DNA of 64,000 nucleotides from Litoreibacter arenae DSM 19593 (GTDB taxonomy: Bacteria > Pseudomonadota > Alphaproteobacteria > Rhodobacterales > Rhodobacteraceae). The position numbers were made by a program, and so were the translations under genes. Each line of letters opens with the position of its first letter. The stretch's first letter is position 1. Positions 47,773 through 57,600 of the stretch are shown in pieces. The stretch lies in assembly GCF_000442275.2 (NCBI RefSeq), contig NZ_KE557314.1:837085-901084 (forward strand), given 5' to 3'. The notes beneath the pieces were generated by a model. That model was not told the origin of the DNA. It worked only from the letters and a program-made list of their open reading frames with translations, and searched no databases.

Positions 47773-48372
47773 ATGAGCAAAACCGATTTTAGCCGCCGCA
47801 GTTTCCTGCTGAGCACGGGCTCGGCTGCTGTTGCTGGCCTTGCAATGCCAGCCTTTGCGCAGACAACCAGTGCGGTGAACGCCGAGTCGTATAGCGGCGA
47901 AACCAGAGTTGTGCGCCGCAATGTGTCCAGCTTCCGCTCTCTTCGTTGGCAGCCATATTTCAGCAACCTGAGGAACGGTGCGATTCTGGTCGATATCGAC
48001 AGCCGCGCCCTTCACATGTGGACCGAAGACGGGGGCTACAACCTGTATCCGTCATCCGTTCCGCTATCCGAAGATCTGACGCGCCGTGGTCGCACAAGTG
48101 TCGTGCGTAAGGTCGACGGCCCCACTTGGAGCCCGACCCCGGCGATGAAAAAACGTAACCCGGAATGGCCCGATTTCGTGCCTGCCGGGCCGGATAACCC
48201 GCTTGGTACGCATGCCTTGTATCTTGGCTGGACCTACTACCGGATCCACGGCACCCACGATACGCGTAAAATCGGGCGGAAGTCGTCGAACGGCTGCATA
48301 GGTCTGTTCAACGAGCACATCGCAGAGGTGTTCGCGAAGGCCAGAATAGGCACACAAGTGTTGCTAATTTGA
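47773..48372 (+). CDS. Tat-exported L,D-transpeptidase (YkuD)
   Basis: 199 residues from ATG 47773, which has AAGGAGG at 47758-47764; a further ATG lies at 47746. The N-terminus FSRRSFLLSTGSAAVAG with a twin arginine and cut after AFAQ marks a Tat substrate, folded before export. YkuD domain: ILVDIDSRALHMWTEDGG, GRTSVVRKVDGPTWSPTPAM, YRIHGTHDTRKIGRKSSNGCIGLFN with His159, Ser172 and catalytic Cys175. This is the ErfK/YbiS-like active form, unlike the Ala-containing motif of the paralogue at 46597. Likely forms 3-3 peptidoglycan links or anchors proteins. Confidence 0.93.
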   Translation: MSKTDFSRRSFLLSTGSAAVAGLAMPAFAQTTSAVNAESYSGETRVVRRNVSSFRSLRWQPYFSNLRNGAILVDIDSRALHMWTEDGGYNLYPSSVPLSEDLTRRGRTSVVRKVDGPTWSPTPAMKKRNPEWPDFVPAGPDNPLGTHALYLGWTYYRIHGTHDTRKIGRKSSNGCIGLFNEHIAEVFAKARIGTQVLLI

Positions 48373-48528
48373 CGACATTCTGAATGGTTGCATCTGACCT
48401 GATGGGTCTCGGCATTGTATTCGCCCGGTGTTCTTGGTTATACGATTGCACGAGATACTGTCTTGGGTGCCTGTGGATGGACCGGATAGTCTGGGTCCAG
48501 CGGGCGTGTCTTGGAAGGATATATAAAG

Positions 48529-48708
48529 ATGAAAAAAATCGTACTTGCAGCAGTCTTCACTGCAGCCGCTTCTTCTGCTTTCGCGGGCAACCTGTCTGAC
48601 CCGATCATTGAAGAGCCTGTAATCGTGGAAGAAACTTCTTCCTCGGCTGGCGGCATCTTCATCCCGCTGCTGTTCCTGGTTCTGGCCGCTGCTGCTGCTT
48701 CTTCCTAA
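48529..48708 (+). CDS. Small exported protein with C-terminal hydrophobic segment, 59 residues
   Basis: ATG 48529 follows GGAAGGAT at 48513-48520. The product has a signal peptide (MKKIVLAAVFTAAASSAFA, cut before GN), a short acidic mature part (LSDPIIEEPVIVEETSSS) and a second hydrophobic helix (GGIFIPLLFLVLAAAAASS) that would anchor it in the inner membrane with the acidic part outside. A good terminator follows 23 bases after the stop, so it is a single-gene transcript. Small proteins of this design are common in Rhodobacteraceae in my memory, with no known role. Confidence 0.75.
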   Translation: MKKIVLAAVFTAAASSAFAGNLSDPIIEEPVIVEETSSSAGGIFIPLLFLVLAAAAASS

Positions 48709-48731
48709 GCGCACGCGCACCGAATTCGTGG

Positions 48732-48761
48732 AAAAGGCGTCCGAGCAATCGGGCGCCTTTT
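48732..48761 (+). terminator. Intrinsic terminator of the 59-residue protein gene
   Basis: AAAAGGCGTCCGA (48732-48744), loop GCAA, TCGGGCGCCTTTT (48749-48761): a 13-bp stem with one G-T pair and a T run. The A and T runs are symmetric, so it can also serve the rlmN transcript coming from the opposite strand. Confidence 0.8.
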
Positions 48762-48779
48762 CTGCGTTCTGAGCGTGGC

Positions 48780-49970
48780 TTAACCTTTCGCCACACCTGC
48801 ATCGGCTTCGATCTGCTTGCGGGACTTGCGCTCACGCTCGGTCGCGGATTTAAGCTGGCCGCAAGCCGCCATGATGTCCTCTCCACGCGGGGTCCGGATC
48901 GGCGACGCGTAGCCCGCTTTGTAAATGATGTCGGCGAAAGCCTTGATCCGCTTCCAGTCGGACCGCTGATAAGGCGCGCCAGGCCATTCGTTGAACGGGA
49001 TCAGGTTGATCTTGGCCGGAATGCCCTTGATCAACTGGATCAGCCGCCGCGCATCCTCGTCACTATCGTTCACGTCTTTCAACATCACATATTCAAACGT
49101 GATCCGCTCGCTGTTCGACACTTTCGGATAGCTGCGCAGGGCGTCCAGCAACTCCTCAATGTTCCAGCGCTTGTTGATGGGGACCAGCTTGTCACGCACC
49201 TCGTCCGTGGTGGCGTGGAAAGACACCGCCAGAAGGCAGCCGATTTCTTCGGCGGTTTTGGCGATCTCCGGCACAACGCCGGAGGTGGACAGGGTGATCC
49301 GCCGACGCGACAGGCTGATGCCCTCCGGGTCCATTGCGATTTTCATCGCGTCGCGGACATTCTCGAAATTGTACAGCGGCTCGCCCATGCCCATCAGAAC
49401 GATGTTGGACAGCAAACGCGCTTCGTCTTTGGGGTGCCGACCCGGCTCCGGCCATTCCCCCAGATCGTCGCGCGCCAACATAACCTGGCCGATAATCTCG
49501 CCCGCGGTCAGGTTCCGCACCAGTTTCTGGGTGCCGGTATGGCAGAACGAACAGGTCAGAGTGCAGCCAACCTGACTGGATATGCAAAGCGTGCCGCGTC
49601 CTTCTTCGGGAATGTAGACGACTTCGACCTCATGCCCGCCCGCAATCCTGACAAGATATTTGCGCGTCCCGTCGTCGCTGACCTGTCGCGTCACGACCTC
49701 GGGCAGGGCGATCTCGAACTTTTCCGCCAGTAAGGCGCGGTAGTCCTTGGCAAGATTGGTCATGCTGTCGAAGTCGCGCACGCCTTTCTGATACAGCCAC
49801 TGCCACACCTGCCCTGTGCGCATTTTGGCTTGCTTTTCCGGCGTTCCGGCCGCGATCAAGGCGTCGCGAAGCCCGTCGCGGGTCAGGCCAATCAAATTGA
49901 CGCGGTCGCCATCGGGCAGCTTGCGCGGGATGGTCACAAGGTCTTGCGTGATCGGAGCGGTTGCGGACAT
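48780..49970 (-). CDS. rlmN: 23S rRNA A2503/tRNA A37 C2-methyltransferase RlmN
   Basis: Radical-SAM enzyme that methylates C2 of A2503 in 23S rRNA and of A37 in some tRNAs. 396 residues. The cluster motif is [11 protein letters not shown] (CxxxCxxC) near 137-147, after [17 protein letters not shown] and [12 protein letters not shown] are typical, as is [16 protein letters not shown]. The C-terminal [15 protein letters not shown] carries the methyl-carrying Cys; the other conserved Cys lies in the radical-SAM core. The N-terminal accessory domain ([28 protein letters not shown]) is present. Convergent with the 59-residue gene. Confidence 0.96.
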   Translation of the reverse strand: MSATAPITQDLVTIPRKLPDGDRVNLIGLTRDGLRDALIAAGTPEKQAKMRTGQVWQWLYQKGVRDFDSMTNLAKDYRALLAEKFEIALPEVVTRQVSDDGTRKYLVRIAGGHEVEVVYIPEEGRGTLCISSQVGCTLTCSFCHTGTQKLVRNLTAGEIIGQVMLARDDLGEWPEPGRHPKDEARLLSNIVLMGMGEPLYNFENVRDAMKIAMDPEGISLSRRRITLSTSGVVPEIAKTAEEIGCLLAVSFHATTDEVRDKLVPINKRWNIEELLDALRSYPKVSNSERITFEYVMLKDVNDSDEDARRLIQLIKGIPAKINLIPFNEWPGAPYQRSDWKRIKAFADIIYKAGYASPIRTPRGEDIMAACGQLKSATERERKSRKQIEADAGVAKG

Positions 49971-50011
49971 CGGGGCCTCACGAAGGATGAAAGGCCGCCA
50001 GATACACTAAA

Positions 50012-50629
50012 TCAGTGCAAAGGGAAACCGGCGGCTTGGTGCATGGTTGGGACTTGGGGTCGCACAAGGCTACATGCAAGCCGCGCTTCTTCGCCACACA
50101 AAACCGGCCGGTTGCCGGGATTTCGGGCAGGCCCCAAATCGACGGCCATATTGCCGCAATAAAGCAGATGGTTCTGCAAGAACCCCAGCGAGACATAGGT
50201 GATGCCGCGCAACCCTTCGATCTGGCGAACACCGGCGAGGTAAAGCAGATCCCTGGCCTGGATCAGCACTTCCCGCGCCAAGAACATGGAGTCGAACATC
50301 GGGTGTTTCAGCGCTATGCGTTGCGTGGGGGCGAGATACAGGTCGGCGCCGGGACGATCTGCCCCGAAGGTGCCGGAAGGAATGTGAATCGGCGATTTTT
50401 GCGGGGCTGCGATCAGGTCTACATCGCGGAACGCTATGCATTTGATCGTCTGCATGCCCAGATCCTTGGTCAGCACGCGGTCACCTGACTTCAGGTCTTC
50501 GACGCAGCATTCGCCAGCGCTTGTCGTGACGGGTGTTCCTACGCTCAAGCCCGCAGGGGAAAGCCGAACGGTCGCCGCTTCTTTTTGAGCCGGAAGCCGC
50601 GTGGTGCCGATATTGGTGAGAGTCGTCAT
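50012..50629 (-). CDS. Hint-domain protein with degenerate active site
   Basis: 205 residues. About 25-165 resembles the Hint_2 (hedgehog/intein) module widespread in Rhodobacterales: VGTPVTTSAGECCVEDLKSGDRVLTKDLGMQTI in pieces, LYLAPTQRIALKHPMFDSMF, VLIQARDLL and ITYVSLGFLQNHLLYCG. The nucleophile Cys that normally stands four residues before GT is Gly27, and the usual PxHR block reads APTQRI without His, so self-cleavage looks lost. No signal peptide. Such modules often lie at the end of large secreted repeat proteins; here it stands alone, 41 bases after rlmN is begun on the same strand. Confidence 0.7.
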   Translation of the reverse strand: MTTLTNIGTTRLPAQKEAATVRLSPAGLSVGTPVTTSAGECCVEDLKSGDRVLTKDLGMQTIKCIAFRDVDLIAAPQKSPIHIPSGTFGADRPGADLYLAPTQRIALKHPMFDSMFLAREVLIQARDLLYLAGVRQIEGLRGITYVSLGFLQNHLLYCGNMAVDLGPARNPGNRPVLCGEEARLACSLVRPQVPTMHQAAGFPLH

Positions 50630-50674
50630 GATATGCTGCCTCTTGGCCGGTTTAGTCCGGTCTTAGTTGAAAGA

Positions 50675-50707
50675 CGTTAAGGGACCTTGGCAGCCGACCC
50701 CTTAACG
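50675..50707 (-). terminator. Terminator after the IalB-type gene
   Basis: CGTTAAGGG (50675-50683) and CCCTTAACG (50699-50707) form a 9-bp stem with a 15-base loop. Read on the minus strand it follows the IalB stop (50725) and is followed by TCTTTC, a partial T tract, so it probably ends that transcript before the Hint gene. Confidence 0.6.
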
Positions 50708-50724
50708 CTGAAAATTTGAGCTAA

Positions 50725-51255
50725 TTACCCACCGCAACGTTTCGCGGCATCCTCCAGTGCGGCGGTAAAGCCGAGTAGGGAAAACGTGTCTTGGGTTGTC
50801 GTGTTGCGCTTGGACACACCCGTAACAACCGCATCGGCACCACGCTTCATTGCAGAAATGATCTTGTTGTCATCCGCCGGTGTCGGTGCCCAAGCCGTTT
50901 CGCCGCTGGTGAACAACTCAAAGGTGCTGTCACCGATCTTCAGGCTGACAGTCGCGCCATCGGGGTACGGATAGCCGCCAGTGAAGGAGACCTCGCCCAG
51001 CTTTCCCGCGCCGGGCCAATAGCTGACAAACATCAGCGTGTCGCCACGGGTCACCGCCACGACGCGGCCGTCTTTGGTGTTCACCACTTCCTTCGGGCTG
51101 GACACGACCCAGCACTGGGTTGGATTGTCCTCGACAAACACGCTCCAGTCGGTCTTGGACGCAACGCGGTTTGTGGACTGTTCCTGAGCGGAAAGGGGGC
51201 CAGTGGCCAGGACGAGGGCCGCGCTTGCGACCATGCCTTGCAGCATCTTTTTCAT
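50725..51255 (-). CDS. Invasion-associated locus B (IalB) family protein
   Basis: 176 residues from ATG 51255; a GTG at 51264 is possible. Signal peptide MKKMLQGMVASAALVLATG cut near LSA/QEQ. The mature part has the IalB pattern: DWSVFVEDNPTQCWVVSSPKE, GDTLMFVSYWPG, ATVSLKIGDSTFELFTSGETAWAPTPADDNKIISAMKRG in pieces, and a terminal AAKRCGG with the second Cys. Named from Bartonella, where it aids red-cell invasion, but it is widespread in non-pathogenic Alphaproteobacteria as a periplasmic protein of unknown role. Divergent from the asparaginase gene. Confidence 0.9.
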   Translation of the reverse strand: MKKMLQGMVASAALVLATGPLSAQEQSTNRVASKTDWSVFVEDNPTQCWVVSSPKEVVNTKDGRVVAVTRGDTLMFVSYWPGAGKLGEVSFTGGYPYPDGATVSLKIGDSTFELFTSGETAWAPTPADDNKIISAMKRGADAVVTGVSKRNTTTQDTFSLLGFTAALEDAAKRCGG

Positions 51256-51421
51256 GTATCTCACAGCTCCAGCTGTTTCTGCCTCTTGTGCGCCGAGCGA
51301 TCCTTTGCGGATTCAACTTGTGCCAACACACCTTTTATTATCTCGATTGCAAAACGATAGCCCAGAATGCATGTGTTGGGAAAGGCCCATTGGCGGATTT
51401 TCGCTTTAGAAGGAGGCGTCT

Positions 51422-52420
51422 ATGACACAACCTGTTCCTATGGTCGAAATCTGGCGGGGGGACCTGCTTGAGTCACAACATCTGGGCCATGCGGTGGTAT
51501 GCGATGCCAGCGGCAAAGTGGTCGAAGCCTGGGGTGATGACGAAAAGGTGATCTACCCGCGCTCGTCATGCAAGATGCTGCAGGCGTTGCCGCTCATCGA
51601 AAGCGGTGCGGCGGACGCCTACGGGCTGACATCCGAGCATCTCGCCCTGGCCTGTGCGTCGCATCAGGGGGCCGCGATCCACACGGATCGCGTGCAGCTT
51701 TGGCTCGACGGTTTGGGGCTTTCGGTCGATGACTTCCGCTGCGGTCCACAGAAGCCGTCCGACAAGGACGCGCATGAGGCGCTGGTGCGGGCTGGGAAGC
51801 AGCCTTGCCAGATCCACAACAACTGTTCCGGCAAGCACAGCGGGTTCCTGACGTTGAACAAGCACCTTGGTGCAGGTTCCGAATATATCGAGGTCGACCA
51901 CCCCGTCCAACGTGCCAGCCGCGAGGCGTTCGAAGAAATGACCGGCGAGACGGCGGAATACTACGGGATCGACGGGTGCTCCGCCCCGAATTTCTCGACC
52001 TCGGTCGCTGGTTTGGCGCGGGCCATGGCGAAGATGGCAAAGCCAGACGGTACGGGTGCGCGGGCGCAAGCGTCAAAGCGGCTGGTAGAGGCCATGTGCG
52101 CCCATCCCGATCTTGTCGCGGGCGAGGGAGGGGCATGTACGGAGTTGATGCGCGCCATGGGCGGAAAGGTTGCAATCAAGACGGGTGCAGAGGCGGTATA
52201 TGTCGCGATTCTGCCGGAACAGGGTCTGGGTATGGCACTGAAAATCGTTGATGGTGGCACCCGCGCGGCTGAGGCTGCGATCGCAGGGTTGTTGGTGAAA
52301 TACGGGGTGCTCGATGCCAACCATCCGGCAGCGCGCAAGTACCTGCATGGTCCGATTCTGAGCCGGAGAGGGCTGAACACCGGGCATATGCGCCTGAGCG
52401 AGGGATTTGTTCAGGTCTGA
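51422..52420 (+). CDS. L-asparaginase II family protein
   Basis: 332 residues, full-length match to the thermolabile Rhizobium-type asparaginase family (asparaginase II, not the bacterial type I/II threonine enzymes). Typical segments: PRSSCKMLQALPLIESGAAD, LALACASHQGAAIHTDRV, CGPQKPSD, HNNCSGKHSGFLTLNKHLG, YGIDGCSAPNFSTSVAGLARAMA in pieces, and MRAMGGKVAIKTGAEAVYVAILPE. It would release ammonia and aspartate from asparagine in the cytosol. AAGGAGG at 51410-51416 gives a strong start. The last 10 bases overlap the convergent histidine kinase gene. Confidence 0.93.
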   Translation: MTQPVPMVEIWRGDLLESQHLGHAVVCDASGKVVEAWGDDEKVIYPRSSCKMLQALPLIESGAADAYGLTSEHLALACASHQGAAIHTDRVQLWLDGLGLSVDDFRCGPQKPSDKDAHEALVRAGKQPCQIHNNCSGKHSGFLTLNKHLGAGSEYIEVDHPVQRASREAFEEMTGETAEYYGIDGCSAPNFSTSVAGLARAMAKMAKPDGTGARAQASKRLVEAMCAHPDLVAGEGGACTELMRAMGGKVAIKTGAEAVYVAILPEQGLGMALKIVDGGTRAAEAAIAGLLVKYGVLDANHPAARKYLHGPILSRRGLNTGHMRLSEGFVQV

Positions 52421-54546
52421 AACGGCTCGGCGTCAGCGGGCGATAGCTCTGCGATCAGTTGATGGATTTTCTCTTTTTTCAACGGCTTGGTCAGGTAGTG
52501 GCTAAGCCCGGCTGCCCTGATGCGCTCCTCGTCGCCTTCCATAGCGTGGGCGGTCATTGCAATAATCGGGGTAGGGGGAAGCCCCCTCTCTTGCTCCAAT
52601 TCGCGGATGGCGCGGCTTGCCTCCATGCCGTCCATCTCCGGCATTGAAATGTCCATGAACACCAGATCGAAACTGTCCGATTTGAACGCTTCCACTGCCT
52701 CGACGCCATTCACGGCAAGCGTCAGATCCGCGTTCACATCCTTGAGCATCTTGCGAAAAACCAACTGATTGGTCTTGTTATCCTCAGCACCGAGAATGCG
52801 TAGCTTTCTCAGTGGCTTGCCCTCAGCAGAGGCGTTCACCGCTTTGGTCAGACCATTGAACAATTCTTGTCTGTGGAAGGGCTTGCGCAAGCTGGTCACG
52901 CCGTCTGGCACAGTAACCGGATCGGCAGCCGTAACCATCGCAATCAGAGGAACGCCGGGAAGTACCCGCCTGATCTGCTCGATTGCCGAAGCACCATCGC
53001 ACAGCTCGCGGTGATGCCCGACAAGCACCACATCTGGATCAAGCTCGGCAGAGACTGCGGTGGCATTGGGCAAAACTGCCACCGCGACGCCAAGCAATTC
53101 CATTTGACGGGTCAGAATATCCAGATCCATTGCGTTGGGCTCAATGACCAAAGCCTTGTGAACACCATCCGGAACCGCGTTCGGCGCTGCTTGCGCCTGC
53201 GACACCAGCGGCAGGGTGATCTGGAAGCCAAAGCAGGACCCTTCGCCCTTGACGCTGCTGAGCCATACCTCGCCTCCCATCTGTTCCACCAGCTTTCGGC
53301 TGATCGCCAGCCCTAGACCGGTGCCTTCGTATTTGCGGTTGGCCTCATCCTCGATCTGGTTGAATTCCCCGAAAATGTGGTCGACCATCGAGGCGTCCAC
53401 ACCCAGCCCGCTGTCTTCGACGGTGAAATGCAGGCGGCAGGTCTCATTCGGTTCGTCAACGATGCCCACCACCCGAACCATAACATGCCCGGCTACGGTG
53501 AATTTGACGGCGTTGCCGACCAGATTGGTCAGGATCTGGCGAATGCGACCGGGATCGCCGACAAACTCCGCAGGCAGGAACTGGTCGTAATCCACCTGAA
53601 AATCCAGACCCTTCTGCTGTACCGTCGGGTCAACGATCAAGGCGACGTCCTGAACCAGACGCTCCAGATCGAATGGCTGGGGCTTCAGCTGTATCTTTTC
53701 CGCTTCGATCTTCGAGAAATCCAGCACGTCGTTGATGATCTCCAGCAGCGCCTCGCCAGAGTTGCGAATGGTCTGGGCGTAGAGCGTGCTTTCCTCGTCC
53801 AACCCGTTTTCAAGCAGCAGGTCCGCCATGCCAACGACGCCGTTCATCGGGGTGCGCAACTCATGGCTCATCTTGGCAAGGAAGGCGGATTTTGCGCGGT
53901 CGGCGGCTTGGGCCTTGTCGCGGGCGTCGCGCAACTCGTCCTCGCGCAGGATGTTCTCGGTGATGTTAAGCACCATGGACACCACCCCGCCATCCGAGGT
54001 GCGTCTGTCCATCATCTTCGCATAAACGCCGTTCCAGAACCTGAGCGTAACAGGCTCGATCTGCTCGCCCGACCAGCGCCCAAGCATCATGGCGTGCCAG
54101 TCTTCGGGGTCTTGGCCGTGCAAATCGACAATCCCCTCATCAATGCACAGGTCGATAATATCGCTATAGGCTGTCCCCGGCCCGACATCGCCAGCCCCCT
54201 CGAACACGGCCAGATAAGGGGGATTCGCGGCGATCAGATTTAGATTCGCGTCAAAGAGCGCAAAGCCGTCGCGGATCGTGTCGATGGCGTCCCAAAGTAG
54301 ACGTTCCACGGCGACGACCTTGTGGTTCGCGGCCTGCAAATCCTGTGCCGCGCGGGTGTTCTGGCCCTCCAGCTCCTCGACGACACGTCGTTGGTCCACG
54401 ATCTGCCCGGACAGGTTCAGCGCATGCGCCGACAACTTCCGGTTCGCCGCCGTCAACTCCGCCTGCTTCTGTTCCAACAGCCGTTCCGCGGCCAGACGCG
54501 CACGTCTTTCCTGAAGCATGTCCTTATTGGCTAGGTGCTGTTCCAT
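52411..54546 (-). CDS. Hybrid sensor histidine kinase with pseudo-receiver and receiver domains
   Basis: 711 residues, no membrane segment, so a cytosolic sensor. In order: coiled coil about 5-85; PAS domain about 85-200 (DAIDTIRDGFALFDANLNLIAANPPY in pieces); HisKA with phospho-acceptor His228 (FLAKMSHELRTPMNG); HATPase with N345 (NLVGNAVKF), DSGLGV and GTGLGL; a receiver-like domain about 464-570 lacking the acceptor Asp (VVLVGHHREL); and a complete receiver about 582-705 with Asp632 (DLVFMDISMPEMDG) and Lys688. Layout resembles BarA/ArcB without an HPt domain, so an external HPt is expected. Single gene, signal and target unknown. Confidence 0.93.
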   Translation of the reverse strand: MEQHLANKDMLQERRARLAAERLLEQKQAELTAANRKLSAHALNLSGQIVDQRRVVEELEGQNTRAAQDLQAANHKVVAVERLLWDAIDTIRDGFALFDANLNLIAANPPYLAVFEGAGDVGPGTAYSDIIDLCIDEGIVDLHGQDPEDWHAMMLGRWSGEQIEPVTLRFWNGVYAKMMDRRTSDGGVVSMVLNITENILREDELRDARDKAQAADRAKSAFLAKMSHELRTPMNGVVGMADLLLENGLDEESTLYAQTIRNSGEALLEIINDVLDFSKIEAEKIQLKPQPFDLERLVQDVALIVDPTVQQKGLDFQVDYDQFLPAEFVGDPGRIRQILTNLVGNAVKFTVAGHVMVRVVGIVDEPNETCRLHFTVEDSGLGVDASMVDHIFGEFNQIEDEANRKYEGTGLGLAISRKLVEQMGGEVWLSSVKGEGSCFGFQITLPLVSQAQAAPNAVPDGVHKALVIEPNAMDLDILTRQMELLGVAVAVLPNATAVSAELDPDVVLVGHHRELCDGASAIEQIRRVLPGVPLIAMVTAADPVTVPDGVTSLRKPFHRQELFNGLTKAVNASAEGKPLRKLRILGAEDNKTNQLVFRKMLKDVNADLTLAVNGVEAVEAFKSDSFDLVFMDISMPEMDGMEASRAIRELEQERGLPPTPIIAMTAHAMEGDEERIRAAGLSHYLTKPLKKEKIHQLIAELSPADAEPFQT

Positions 54547-54681
54547 TCATCTCGAATCGTTACCGGCGGCATGAGGGCAGACTCGCGGAATGAAATGAAA
54601 ACACATTTAACGCCATCGGCTTGCCCGACTCGGTGATCCCGTGCGACCGTCTGGCCAAAGTCGGGCAAGAGGGGCTACCAG

Positions 54682-57600
54682 ATGTTTCGCATTCTATCAG
54701 CAGTGTTGGTTTTCATGGTGGCAACGCCGATGGCGCTTGCCGACGGCTTGATACCCGACCGTCGCATGACCCTGCTGCACGATGTGGATTTCTACGGCAG
54801 CGACCTGACCAACATCTTCGACACCAATTTCGATGCCTGCGCCCGCGCCTGCCTGACCGACACCAACTGCAAGGCGTTCACGTTCAACACGAAATCCAGC
54901 GCCTGTTTCCCGAAATCCGACATCACACAAAGCCAGCCCTTCGAGGGCGCGCTGTCCGTCAAGGTCACCGACGCATCGCAAGCCGAACTGCAACGGGCGC
55001 AGGCGCAGCGTGCGCAAGCCAGGTTCCTGACCACCCGCGACATCAGCGCAGCGTATGAACAAGCGGCGGGTATGACCAAGCGCTACGCGGCCAACGATTT
55101 CACCGCGCAGCAATATGTTGAGGCCGCGCGTCAGGCGCGTGGCGAGGGCAAACCCTCCGTCGCCATGCGGTTCATCGGGGCCGGGTTGACGGTGGAAGAC
55201 CGCTCCGACCTTTGGGAGCAATATGCCCGCGATGCAGCGGCGTCCGCCGAGCAGATCAAAGACAAGCAGCGCGACTACAACCGCCGCTATCTGAGCGCAG
55301 CCATAAACGCCTACCTGCGTGCCTCGAGCCCTGCCATGTCGGTGAACGCCTTGACGCTGATGGCCAACGCGTTCGAGCGCAACGGCAGAGGCCGCGACGC
55401 AATCGCCCCGTTGCGGCTGGCGCAGTCACTGCAACCGCGGTCCGACACCGAGGATGCGTTGGACCGCGTAGTGCGCCTGTTCGGCTTCAACGTCGCCGAA
55501 ACCGATGTGGAAAGTAATTCGGTCGAACCGCGCATCTGCGTGGCGTTCTCGGAGGACCTGTCCAAAACCACGGACTACGCGCCATTCGTTCAGTCACGTA
55601 TCGAAGGCGTGAGTGTCGAGGCGCAGGACCGCAAGCTTTGCCTTGGCGGCCTGAACCATGGCGAACGCTACCGGTTTACTCTGCGCCAAGGCCTGCCCGC
55701 CGCTTCAGGCGAGGTTCTGCAAAAGCCAATCGAGATCACGCAATATGTCCGTGACCGTGCGCCGTCGGTCCGCTTTCCCGGTCGTGCCTATATCCTGCCC
55801 AGCACCGGCGACGCCGCCCTGCCTGTAGTGGCGGTAAATACCGACACGCTGGATCTGACGCTGTTCAAGGTGTCCGATCGGAACATCCTGCGCACGATGC
55901 AGAACGACTTCTTCGCCAAACCGCTCAGCTACTATGGCGAGCGGGAATTTCGCGACTCCATGGGCGTCGAGGTCTGGAAGGGCAAAGGGGACGTCCAAAC
56001 CGAGCTGAACCAGGACGTGACCACGCGCCTGCCGGTGTCCGAGATCATCGGGCCGATGGTGCCGGGTGTGTATGCCCTGAAAGCGGCGGTTTCTGGTCCA
56101 TCAGACGAAGACTCTGCTGCGACGCAATGGTTCGTCATCAGTGATCTGGGCCTGACAAGCCTTGAGGGCGTCGACGGGCTGCATGTCTTCGTAAGGGGCT
56201 TATCTGACGTTGCCGCTAAGGAAGACGTGACAGTCTCGCTCATCTCCCGCGCCAACGAGGTGCTGGATACGATCCAAACCGACGCCGAAGGTTACGCCCG
56301 TTTCGACCCCGGCTTGATCCAAGGCACTGGTGGCGCGGCCCCCGGCTTGTTGACTGTCCAGAAAGGTGACGACTTCGCCTTCCTGTCGTTGCGCGATCCG
56401 GAGTTTGACTTGTCCGACCGTGGTGTAGAGGGTCGCGCGCCTGCCAAGCCGCTCGACCTGTTCGTGACGACCGAACGCGGGGCCTATCGTGCGGGCGAGA
56501 CCATCCACGCCTTGGCTCTGGCCCGCGACGGAGCCGCACAAGCGGTCGAGGACTTGCCCCTCACGGCGATCCTGACCCGTCCGGACGGCGTCGAGTATTC
56601 GCGCGTCAGCGAACAGGACGCAGGCGCAGGCGGGCGTATTTTTGACATGCCTTTGGGCACAGAGGTGCCGCGTGGCACATGGACACTTGCGGTCTTCGCC
56701 GACCCTGACGCCCCTGCCTTGTCGACGCAAAACCTGCTGGTCGAGGATTTCCTGCCAGAACGCATTGATGCGACCCTAACCATGCCCAATGGCCCTATTG
56801 TCGTAGGTGGCCAAGCTCCTGAATTGGACATTGAAGCACGATACCTCTTTGGTGCCCCCGGCGCTGATCTGGCTGTGGAGGGTGATGTCACCCTCCGCGC
56901 CGCCACGTCGCTCGACGGGTTCAAGGGATACGTATTCGGGCGCCACGATACCCCCTTCCGTCCGCTGCGCAGCGGGTTCGTCTCCAGCGTGCGCACTGAT
57001 GCGACGGGCAAAGCCACGGCCGAACTGGATATACCGGAACTGTCGGAAGTGATGCAGCCGCTGGAGGCAGAGGTCACAGTCCGCGTCCGCGAAGGCTCCA
57101 ACCGTCCGATAGAGCGGCGGATCAGCCGTCCGCTCTTGCTCGACAAGCCGCTGATCGGGGTGAAGCCCGCGTTCGATGGCGTGTTGTCGGAAAACAGCGA
57201 GGCAGAGTTTAGCGTGGTCGCCCTTGCCCCCGATCTGACCCCGCAAGACATGCAGGTGCGCTGGACCATCAACCGCGTTCGCACGGAGTACCAATGGTAT
57301 TCCAACTACGGCAATTGGTACTGGGATCCGGTCACCAGCCGCAGCCGTGTCGCCTCTGGCGAGACCACGATCAAGGCGGGTGAACCGTTGCAAATCAGCG
57401 CTCCGGTGGAATGGGGCGAGTACGAGGTCAAGGTAGAGCGCACCGACGGCCCCTATGTCGCCACCTCCATGAGTTTCAACGCGGGTTGGTATGCCAGCGC
57501 CGACGCTGCACAAACGCCGGACCTGCTGGAGCTTTCTCTCGACAAGCCGCGCTACGCATCCGGCGACACAGCCAGCTTGCGCATCGTATCACGCTACGCG

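Noticed and set aside
48433-48460. TTGGTT-16-TACTGT as promoter of the 59-residue gene
   Set aside because: Weak hexamers and short spacing; not better than chance in this composition.
51323-51379. Inverted repeat CCAACACA ... TGTGTTGG between IalB and asparaginase genes
   Set aside because: Arms are 8 bases with 41 bases between them and no second copy; too little to call an operator.
56484-57513. Minus-strand frames inside the macroglobulin gene
   Set aside because: The plus-strand frame is continuous for 1807 codons with family motifs; these are shadows.
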